Shown piece by piece: positions 26,802 through 38,300 of a DNA stretch of 64,000 nucleotides. Each line of letters starts with the position of its first letter. The stretch's first letter is position 1. The DNA is from Lamellibrachia satsuma (taxonomy: Eukaryota > Annelida > Polychaeta > Sabellida > Siboglinidae). A program made the translations under genes and the position numbers. Below the pieces are notes generated by a model. The model made no database searches. It was not told the origin of the DNA and saw only the letters and a list, made by a program, of their open reading frames with translations. The stretch is from the NCBI GenBank assembly GCA_033239005.1, contig BSQZ01000009.1, positions 9,143,252 to 9,207,251 of the forward strand, given 5' to 3'.

Positions 26802-29800
26802 GTTGGTAGGTTTACAATAATCTCTTGTATTGAAACGCACTATTTGATCATTCCATTATCTCTGAAGGCCTTTATAACTTAACAAGTGTAAGTCTAAGTC
26901 TTTATTGCGCATTAATAATTATATTTAGATTCTAAAAGCTAATAAGATTACAAACAGTTAGGCTATTGAGTCAGTAGTAATAAATCTAATAATACTGGAA
27001 TCATAATTATACTGTAGTAACTGGCTGATCCTATGTCAGTATGGGACTCCTGCATGGATATACTATGTTGCAAGGTTGTGTTTTTTTATGAATGTGCAAT
27101 TTGTTTCCTTAATGTAGTCAATGTGTTAGTAAGCATCTGGTATACAGAAATTTGCTTGCAAATATGTGTAAAAATCTGACTTGTTGACATTTCGAACCAC
27201 CAGACTTGCAATATTTAGCAAGTCTGGTGGCAACTCAAGCAAATGACATCCAATTCAAGTCTAATTCCAAGTCAAGTAAAAATTGGCGATTTGAGTCCAA
27301 CTCGAGTCAACAAGTATGATAAAAATTCACTAATGCCTAAGAATAATAATTTATTCACAAAAAGTGTTACAAGAAATATCACAAAAGTGATAAACAGAGT
27401 GCAGCACATTATTATTTTTCAGCAACCATCACAGCGTAAAATCTATAACATGTAATCTATGATGCCCCTGAAATACTGTAATAACTGTACTGAAGCCAAT
27501 ATCAACAACAAAACTTCACATCTTATCTCACTTCTCTCCTCCTGTAAATTGGTATATAATGATTTGGTACCTGCGTTCTCATTGCTAATTAATGTAATAA
27601 TCTTGCTTTGTGGACAGAGGTTCACTGGGGGTATCACCAACACACTGTTGGGATGCTGGCACAAGGATGATCTGGACCAGGAAGAGATGGTCTTGATCAG
27701 GATCTATGGTGCAAACACGGATCTGATCATCGACCGTGCTGCTGAGATTCGTAACATTCAGCTCCTGCATGCTGTTGGTTGTGCAAGGCCGCTGTACGCC
27801 CGATTCGCCAATGGCATCGCGTATGGCTTCTTCCCTGGCAAATGTGTGGATGAAATCACTGTCCGAGACCCTGTCATCAGTCGGTCAGTCATGCCAAGAA
27901 ACAAACATTAAATTTTGAAGCATTAGAGTTATACTGACTTAATAACTGACACAAACTCTGAATCTCCTAAATAATATTGTTTGTAGGCCTTGTGTTGTTA
28001 GTCATATATATATATATACTCAACTAAATTTCTGGAAAAAACATTGCATCATTGTAGTAATTATTAGATAGTATTACAGTAACAAAATGGTAAACAAGTA
28101 TTACCTGAAATATTGGGTTTGCTCACAAAGTCACATAAAATTATGTCAATGTTTTACATCTAATTATCATATTTGATTGCAATTTGAATTTACAATGACT
28201 CATTTGTGGGAAATAACATGCACTAAATTGTTTATAAGTCCCTAGCTCTGCACATAACATCACTGAAATGACACATTTTTGGATGTCACTATGCATTATT
28301 TGAAAATAACTAATAATAATTTAGTAATAAGATAAATAATCGTAACCAAGCTAGCTAATTATATGGAGTATGTGGGGCAGAGTATCATAGTTGTTTGGAT
28401 GCTGGACTCTCAATCGAGAGAACCCGGGTTTAAATTGTCTTGTTGCTTTGGCAATTTCGTTCATCCCATGTTTTGATAGTTCACTTAGCTATCTAAATGA
28501 GTACCTGTTTACAGACAGAGGTAGATATGTAATAGAATAATCTTCATGTAGTAAGTGCAGCATGGCTGAATGCTTCCCAGAGAAATCGAGTTGGTATTGG
28601 AATGAACAGGTCTGCCAGGGGTTGAAATGTGAAGCACTTTGAGCCTGGGATGGCTGATTTAAATAATTTATTTAAATCAAATGATTTTTTTTTTAAATCA
28701 TTGATTTAAATCAAATGACTGGATACCGCGCTGTATATGAATGTACCTTTGCATTTTTTACATTAACTAGTAGCTATGTTGTCCTTTATCCACAGACTTA
28801 TAGCTCAGGAGATGGTTAAGGTTCACTCAATCGATCCTGATGAGGTCATGAAACAGAGCCAGAAACCGATGGTATTCGATTGCTGCTGGAAATGGCTGGA
28901 TCTGATTCCTGACGAATTTAGCGATGCAGAGAAGAACAAAAGGTCAGCGGTTCTGACAGCACTTGAGAACATAAGGGGGAAATTATCAGCCACTTATGCA
29001 ATTGAGGGCTGTACAAAAAATAATTTTTCATCAAACATCAATAGCAGTTCAGAAAGTCAAAGCGAAGTACCAAATTTGTCGGACGTTATTAGCGTGAAGT
29101 TAGTTGCCTGACTGTATGTAGCAGAAATTATGAGAGAAACTTTAATTCCATGATTGTTCAAGTAGATTAATTATTTATGATCATAATTGATAATAACGTA
29201 TTACAGCTGGTTCACAAAGATCTCAGTTCATCTTAAATTTGTAAATGTAAGCCCATGGTATTTTTGGTTATTTTATTATAATAATCCATGTTAGAACAAC
29301 GCATACTTGAATGCAAAAACTGCAGCTGTACAGCACCACCATTACTGTCTGCCCTGACAGGTACAAGAGTGAGGTCTGTAGCAAGCTGCAGCTGAGACGT
29401 GAACTGGAAGAGTTGCAGCGGCATCTGGAGTCCATCAAGTCCCCAGTCGTCTTCTGCCACAATGATCTGCTACTGGCCAACATTGTTTATAATGATAAGA
29501 AAGGTGGGTTGGAATTTACCAAACTGTACTTGTTTGTGGATTCACATCTTGCATCCCGAATATTTGCCAAATGTATTGGAGATTATTATTTTATGAGATT
29601 ACAGTGTCGCTACTATCTGTGATACTAATTAATTTTCTTTGTGCCAATGTCTGTATTATTTGTAGTTTCAGGTATTTTATTTACTACAACAATTTGTTCT
29701 AATAATTGTCGTAATAGGTTTTTCAGAATTGTATATTATAGTAAATATCATGCAGGCATTCCATGCAAATACTGATTGTTATTTGTATTTTCATGCTGCA

Positions 29801-32800
29801 TGTTAGCAGTTTTTGTCTATTAGTATTTTTTTTTATTCATGCTTAACATAATTTTATGACCAAAACAGGAAAAGGTAGACCTACCTGAAAAAACATGGAT
29901 AAAAGAAAGTTTAATACAGATACTTCTTCACAATTAAAAAAACACACCCATATTGTTTAAGTTTCTTTAAAGTCAACTTGATGACAGGTCTTCATCTAAT
30001 GCTAACCATTTGGTTTCCACTTTCAGGAGTATTGGGATTTATCGACTTTGAATATGGAGCATTCAACTATGAAGCTTTCGACATTGGCAGCCATTTTGTA
30101 GAATATGCAGGTAATGTGTTGATAACAGAATTCTATGAATTTGCAGCATTCATACGACTGTCAAAGTTAGAGTTGTCATCATGACAGTGTGACACAAGAA
30201 GTTTTGTACTTACTTCTTCAGTCATATGTCGTACAGAAGTTGTGTTATACTGAAATGAAAGCATTTCTGAGTTGTCCATTATGGTTCTGAGTTGTCCATT
30301 ATGGACTTTCAGGTGTGGAAACTATTGACTACAGCCGCTACCCAGATCGGGATTACCAGCTAAAGTGGCTGAGAACATTCCTAGAGTTCAAGGCCATACA
30401 GAAAGGGTCGAATTCAACAAAGGTCACTGATCATGATGTTGAGGTACTCTATGTGCAAGTTAACAAGTTTGCTCTGGTGAGTAGACAATCTAGGGATTAA
30501 TACACTGAGTCATGGAAACATATCACTCAGAGAAATATATTTGAATTAAAATAGTGCCACTAACAGTGAGTACATTGTGGCTGTCACAGAAATGTGCCAG
30601 CTATCATACAGAGCTGTATTGGTACAGCGACCAACTTTATTACAATATTCATGTGTTAGATGCCCAAAATTCATGTTTGTTTCTTCTCAGTGATAACACT
30701 TCATGTGGACCACTGGGTCGTCATGACCATTGGATCATTATGATCAGACCTGGTGTCAATTCAGAATTGAATTTGAATTAATTTAACAAGATTTATTCAG
30801 ATTTGCCGTCCAAGCGAAAGGCCCAGATGGCAAGTGGCCAAGGACAACAATTGGCTTTTTGAGAGCTCAAAAATGTTCATCTACGTGTAACCCGCCCTTC
30901 TGAGATGTGTCAACGTTGTTTTTAGACATATTCATGCAGCTAGCAGTTACACAATCCATAGACAATTTGTTCCATTCATTTATTGTCCTCTGTATGAACA
31001 AGTACTTCCTGATATTCAACTAATTTTACCTCATGTCCTTTAGTTCTATTATCTTTTTTGAGTGAGGAAAACATATTTCTATCAATATTTTCATACCCGT
31101 TCAATAACATAAAAACTTCATTCTGATCTCCTCTTAACTTTCTTGTCTCTAGGGTTGTTAAACCACATTCTTTTAGGCGTTCTTCATAACTAAAGTCTCT
31201 CGGCCTGGGATAATTTTAGTTGCTATCCTCTGTATCCTCTTCAAGCGTTTCTATATCCTTCTTACGATATAGTTTTTCTTGTATGTTGTTTCTCCTAATA
31301 GTGTAGGTCCTTGTGTAATTTCGTGCAGAATTTTGTTAAAAGCAAACTTTCACTTGATTTTGAATCTTTAGGTTATAAAGACTTAAAAAATTGCTATGCT
31401 CAATCTTCACTGTTCCGTTGTCAGTGATGCTGTGTATCCTCTAAGTATTATTTCAGTTACAAAGGTTTTAAAAACAGGGTGGCAAATTCAAGATGGCCAC
31501 CAGATTGAACATGGACACTTTTCCCGGTATACTTGGCTTTAAGCTGATGATAATATTATGACGATATCCTATTTATAATGACAGACTCTTAAACAAACGA
31601 TATTATGGATTAGGAAGGCTATGACAGCGATTGTAGCCCTGGCTGCTAGCTCAACACCACTGCTTGGTCATTGACTCTGTTGGGTCATCATGACCACATT
31701 ATCAACTTGAATGCTGGGTCATCATGACTTTTGAATCATTGAAAGCTGAGATTCGCATATGACCTGATAACTGATCTGTGAAGCTCTGTGATGTTGTTTA
31801 AAGGCACCGATTGGACAGATTGTATTGTCCGGGATATTACCAGTAATGAGAGGCAGGGGTCAGGAGTATGGGAACTGTAGGAGGATGGCAATCAACACAC
31901 AAGTACAGAAGGTATGAATGGAGGAGGGAATCAGCTTCATAGACATGTGGTTAAACTTTGTGGGGAGAGAAGGGCTTCATCTGACTGGGAAGGGTGCTAC
32001 AATTCTTGGGTGTGAGTTTGTCAGGGTTGTTGACTAGGGCACGGGTACCATAAATTATTTAACTCAAAGAGTGCAAATAAACATACAAAGAAACTTTCAC
32101 CAATTATTTTGGAAAATGAACTTAAATGTGTAATCTTAAATGCCAGGAGCATGCAAGATACAAGATACTTTATTGAATTTCTCAAAAGAGAACTTTGTTT
32201 TGTGGCCACATAAAACACACGAAAACAGCACGTAAAAATAGTACATAGGCAGTAACAGAAGGAATAAATATTACTCATATCTCATACATTCATCTCATCT
32301 CACTCGTACATTGATGATGGTGGCGGTGACAAGGAGAAATAAAAGATATACAATAAATATCAATTTAAAAATAGACCGATTATTAACATTATTAAGTATT
32401 ATGAAATATATTTAAAATATATACAAGGCAAGCAATGGATAATGTTTATACATTATTACTCAGTGACTACATGAAACAAAATCATTTACTTCATATAAAT
32501 AATATACCCACTATATTATACACTGGTTCCGTTAAAAAATAATTTAAGATTTGTTGATAATCTTGATGGACATTGGAACAAAACTGTTCAGTGTCTTCGC
32601 CTTCTTTGCACTGAAAGCTCTTAGTCTCCTGCCTGATGGTAGTGTATCATAGTACTGTGAAAAGATGTGACACAAGTCACTCATGATTTGTAAACCCTTT
32701 CTCGTGGCTCTTTTCTCATACGGCTCACTTAGTCCAGTCTGTCTCACTCCCACAACCTTACTTCCCCAATTGACAATATTGTTCAATATGTCTCTATTCT

Positions 32801-35110
32801 TCACACTCAAAGTGCCAAACCAGCAGACAAAAGAAGATGTCAAAATATATTAAATATAGCTGCGATAGAACATCTGCAGAGTCTTAGGACTCAAACCAAA
32901 GGATCTTAGTCTGAACATGCAGAACATTCTCTGATGACATTTCTTTACAATGCAGTTTGTATTAGATTCAAAAGTTAGTTTATTATCCAAAACAGTGCCA
33001 AGATATTTATACTCATTCACTTTTTCCACAGTCACACCCTCTATGAAAAGCTCACCCACACATTCATTCATTCTAAAGTCTACTACCATCTCCCTGGTCT
33101 TTTCCACATTCAAGTCTAGGTAGTTGTCCTTACACCATCTTGTCACTTCAGTGACCTGCTGCTCAAAATTACTGTCTGAGTTTTAAAACTCTGCCAAGGC
33201 AGAGTCATCCGAGTACTTGTACAAGCTGCACGTGGAGCTACTGCTCCTGAAATCATCCGAGTACTTGTACAAGCTGCACATGGAGCTACTGCTCCTGAAA
33301 TCATCAGTATATACAGTGAAAACCACAGGTGACAGAACTGTGCTTGGGGGGCACCGGTGGATGCTTTTTTGACCTGAGACAGAACATTTTGGTATCTGAC
33401 GACCTTATATCTGTTGACAAGGAAGTTAATCAACCAGTTTTGGTCTAACATTCAGGCTGAACAGCTTTTCTGCTAGCAAATGTGGCTGTGGCTGTTGAAC
33501 GCCGACGAATAATCTATAAATAGGATGCTGAAAAAAGATCCAGCTTTATCCAGGTGAGTGTATGTGTCATAGAGAAGTGATAGAATGGCCTAATAATGAT
33601 AAACACCTAAAACTGTCAGAGCTCACTAGGTCACTGGTCGCCAGCTGAGTAGCGCCCCTTTGTGAAATAAGAAAGTGAGTTAGACATTATGGTAGCAGAT
33701 ATTGACCCTAACGTAATAGGTGTCACAGAATCATGGTCAGATAAAGATATAATAGATGCTGAGTTAGCACTGACAGGTTATGTAATGTTTAGGAAGAACA
33801 GGTGCGAAAGAAGGGGAGGTGGAGTGATTTTATATGTTAAAGAATCTATCCAAGCATATGAAATAACACTGAAAAGTGAAGCAGATTGTGAGGAAGCAAT
33901 TTGGTCCAGCTTAGTTACCAAGAACTCAACATTAACAACAGGAGTAGTTGCTCGTTGTAAAACTACAAAATGCTGTAAGGGTGAATGTGATATAATGGGT
34001 GATTTTAGCCATGGTCATATACAGTGGAAATTACTAGAGTGTTGTGGGTGGCGACCAAAAGTTTCTACTTCTAACACAGGATTGTTTCCATACTCAACAT
34101 GTCTTGTAACATACCAGATGTGGGAATGTGTTGGATTTAATCTTGTCTTCTCTAAATTAATTAGTTGACAATATTAAAGTACATGAACCTTTGGGTTCCA
34201 ATGATCATAACCAGAACCATTTTAATATAAAAGTAAAAATAGGGAATCCATATAAAAAGCAATGGATGAGGAACTTCAACAAAGGAAATATAAAGAGATG
34301 AGAACATATCTACAGAACATAGATTGGAATAACTTGCTGAAGAACAAGACAGCAATGGAATGCTGGACCTGTTTAAAATATGAGATTGATGGCATTACTG
34401 AGAGATTTGTTCCATTAAGAAAACAAGGAAAAGGTACAGGAAGAAACACCTGTCAAAAGAGGCTATTAGATAAATTGCTCACAACAGATGCTGTGGGGGT
34501 ATGTAAACAGACTGGAAGTATGGAAGACTACAAAAACTACACAGGCATTTAACCTAGCTACGACTGAAATTAGAAAATCCGAAAGAACCTTTGAAAAAAA
34601 ATGGCAGGTAATATAAAAAATTACAGCAAGAGTTTCTATGCTTATGTAAAGAGTAAACAGAAAGTTCGAAAACTGGAAAACAACAGTGGAAACATCATTT
34701 CAGACAGGTTTCAAATGGCAGAGGTCCTGAATGAGTATCTCAGCTCAGTTTTTACCACAGAAGATATCAGCTCACTTCCAGTTCCATTTACTAAATTTGA
34801 AGGCGACACATCTCAACATTCCTAAAAGCAAGGTCATGTCTAACCAATATCTTATGTTTTTTAAGAAAGTACAAAGTGGGTAGACGATGGGTCACCAGTG
34901 GATGTTGTCTGCTTTTCAGAAATGTTTCAATAAAGTGCCACATCAAAGATTGTTACTTAGACTAAAAGCCCATGGTATAGGTAATGGTGTACTCAACTGA
35001 ATAGAAAAGTGGCTTACACACAGAAGACAGAGTAATAGTAGATGGTGAGATTTCAAACTGGAAATGTAGTGAGTGGAGTACCACAGGGATCAGTATTAGG
35101 ACCTATGCTA

Positions 35111-35185
<75 letters not shown>

Positions 35186-35289
35186 TCATCCTGTAAACTT
35201 TGTTTATTTGTATAATTTTAACCTTTCTGAATACTCTGGTGTCATCTGCAAATTTCAGTACTTTGCTAGATATGTCATCTTCCAAATCA

Positions 35290-35365
<76 letters not shown>

Positions 35366-38300
35366 AAGTACTGAAATTTGCAGATGACACCATGATAAAA
35401 TAAACACAGTTTACAGGATGATCTAGATAAATCGGTTAAATGGTCTGAAAAATGGCAAATGTTACTTAATTTTGGGAAGTTTAAATGCACACATAGGACT
35501 TGGAAACTTTTATGAAGAATATAAATTGGGGGATGCTATGCTAAGTAAAAAAAAAAGAAAAGGACTTAGTGCTGACATGAAAGTTTCACAGCAATGTGGG
35601 AATGCTGCTTCAAAAGTTAATCACATTATAGGGCTAATTAGGAGAACTATCACATATTAACAAAAATAGCTAATTGTACCCCTGTACAAAGCGATAGTTA
35701 GAATAATGTATGTATTGTGTTGGAGTATTGTACACAAGCACGGAGGTCATATTGTAAGAAGGACATAGATAAACTAGAAAGAATATAACGAAGAACACCC
35801 AAAATTATTCTAGAATTGAGATACCTTAGTTATGAAAACCACTTATTAGAATGTGGTTTGACAACACTAGAGACAAGGATACTAAGCAGCAATAGTTAGG
35901 GAACAGTGTAGCTTGGACACACAACTTATTCTCATAAAGCTTGATAAATGAATGGAACAAACTGTCAAATGATTGTGTCAATGCTAGTAGTGTGAATATG
36001 TTAAAAAAAATATTTGACAAATCGTTGGATTCTCGATAAGCCAATTGCTTCCTAGTCCACTGGCCATCTGGAACTTGTAGTTTTGGATGGCAATCTTGTT
36101 AAAGATATTCATACCATGAAGCCGGCTCTGCATTAATGTGCCATGATTCAGGTACCAAGAAGGCACAACACATTTAGTTCATGGGGAAAGACCAGAAATG
36201 TCACTTATTGGCACCATCTGGGGGGGGGCAAGATCTACTTATGATTTTTTTTAATAGGCCATGTCTGTGGGACATATTTTTATGTGATAACCATTGCTGA
36301 GCGGTAGCTTAGTTGCTCTTTGATTAACCCATCTGAAAAACATTCTGGTTGTATGATTCATAAAGTACTTAGATCAAGCCATCATAAGGTCACACAATAA
36401 CATTTTATCGTTACAATCTTACAATGCATATGGAATACTAAGACCCTACTAAACAATAAAGCTCAGAACAACAACTTACATAAAGCTCAGAACAACAACT
36501 TACATAGAGCTCAGAACAACAACTTACATAGAGCTCAGAACAACAACTTACATAGAGCTCAGAACAACAACTTACATAGAGCTCAGAACAACAACTTACA
36601 TAAAGCTCAGAACAACAACAACTTACATAGAGCTCAGAACAACAACAACTTACATAGAGCTCAGAACAACAACTTACATAAAGCTAAGAATGATAGGCTT
36701 ATTGTTCATCACTTCAACCATCATCACCATCTCCATCATCATAGTCACCTAGTTCAACTGTAAACTGTTCTTCTTTCTTCTGATTGCTGCACGTCTGTAG
36801 CTTGTAGCACATGTTGGTGCAAGCGAGTCCATTGACAAGGCACGTGCAGCTTGGCAGTTTGCAGTAACGTTAGCACTTGCATGATGACAGTTCCAAAACT
36901 GCATCTGGGGCTGGAGAAGTGCGCATCCACTCGATGACCAGAAAGCCGTCATCATCTGTCGTCCATCCACATTCTCTCGGGTCTGCCACAAATGGTTGAG
37001 TCTGAAGGCAGCACTTCCAGATTGATGCTTGGGTGTTAACACGAAAAAACATGCATGTGGAGGCAATCTCTGCATGGTGGAAGCTGGCTGGACCCGACCT
37101 CTCTTCGTTTAGCACAGAAGAGTTGGATGCACAGTTTATTCACTTCGTCAGTGCTGGCAGTTGTTGCATACAGATCAGATAGCAAGTAAACCGCTGTATT
37201 TTGTCAAACAGTTGTTTAGAGACTTCCCAGGACTGACCAAGTTGGCTGAAAGTCTCCTGGTATGTGCTGTCCTTTTTCATCAATTTCAGGGCACCCAGCT
37301 TCCCACGGCCTGTGAGGGCACTGATAGTGTTACAGCCTGTGAAGGCATGTAATCCAATTTAGGTGTCGCAGATGCTGTCTTCCAGTGAACTTGCCAATTT
37401 ACCATAGTCAATGAACCATGTGCATTTTTTGGTTCCACACTTCTGATAGATGGAGCAGGGGATGTCTCTGTCATGTTGAAACCAAGACAGAGCACCATGA
37501 CATTTGTGTCTTCGGTTGTCACTATGACCGCCTTTGACCCGGCCGTTATCCCAATCTTGAATTTGATCATACTGGACTTGTTGTAGGAGCTTCACAGGAA
37601 CTTCTTGCACAGCTGGATATGTTGGCTCCTGCAATGTTCCTGTACTGAACTGAATAGCTGTGCCTGATCCCCAGATGCACCTCTCAGCATTTTTTATTGA
37701 CGTCTCCCGGTAAACGTTGAATACCACGTCAATCCTGTGACTCTGTGAACCATCATGTAGGACTAGAGACATGACAGATCCTGCCAGTTGTGGAAACGTC
37801 TTGTTGCTGTTCATCTTCTGCACCAAGATCATTCCAAAAATGATGCAGGTTGATGGGTCAGGGATATCTTTATGTGGAGAAACGTTTCTTTCCAACTCTC
37901 TAGCGAGAGCAACCTTGTTCACCTTCCGCAATGACCCATCAGCATTTGCAAGTGCCCAGGGTAGAGGAGCTAGTGGGTGAGCCAGGACATCCCCCATGTG
38001 CAGCTGTCTACTTTGAGCAACAACGGTCATGTGGCCAAATAAATTTATGTCCGCCTTCAGGACCACCTCTTTGGCTGTTCCTCTTCCACTGGCTTTCTTT
38101 GTGTTTACATTGGAGAATGTCTTAAAGTTTTGCTTTGTCATCTTGTGTGGAATTTCGTTTTTTCTTGAACATCTGATATGCTTCTTCTACTTGATGAGTT
38201 CCCAGAAGATCCTTGGCAACTTCTGCTGGGGCCACAGTACCAGTGGATAGGCTGTTCAGTGTCTCTTGGATTCAGCCAGGTGTTCTCCATCAGGTCAACC

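Larger units (their letters stand above)
32153..33600 (-). mobile_element. LINE-B (L2/Rex-like), 5'-truncated, inserted in LINE-A (copy 2)
   Basis: Minus-strand RT remnants: '[10 protein letters not shown]' and '[11 protein letters not shown]' (33143-33451 region), '[20 protein letters not shown]' and '[19 protein letters not shown]' (32850-33146), '[17 protein letters not shown]' and '[19 protein letters not shown]' (32544-32843). The 3' end on its strand is 'aataaagtatcttgtatcttgc', a TATCTTG repeat tail of the L2 type. Stops separate the pieces. The identical element at the identical site is at 62310-63606. Confidence 0.85.
31850..36110 (+). mobile_element. LINE-A copy (CR1-like) interrupted by LINE-B, ETNK copy 2 intron 6
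   Basis: 31850-32032 encodes the end of an ORF1 with an SGNH/GDSL-esterase-like tail ('[20 protein letters not shown]', '[16 protein letters not shown]'), as known in CR1 elements. The ORF2 start ('CLNARS' equivalent) is cut at about 32152 by LINE-B and resumes at about 33666 with endonuclease 'VTESWSDKD' and '[19 protein letters not shown]' (33689-34168), RT fingers (34601-34825) and RT palm with a TA-flanked inverted duplication. The 3' end is 'gataagccaattgcttcc' at about 36036. Many stops and frameshifts; inactive. Confidence 0.85.

Noticed and set aside
28391..28440. True tRNA gene
   Set aside because: Only the anticodon-arm and B-box-like parts are recognisable, no full cloverleaf, and the same sequence repeats as a SINE head.
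36447..36690. CRISPR array
   Set aside because: Repeats follow each other without spacers, and the DNA is animal.
37359..38141. Functional host gene in ETNK intron 6
   Set aside because: Homologous blocks on both sides are in other frames with stops, so this is a surviving piece of a pseudogene.
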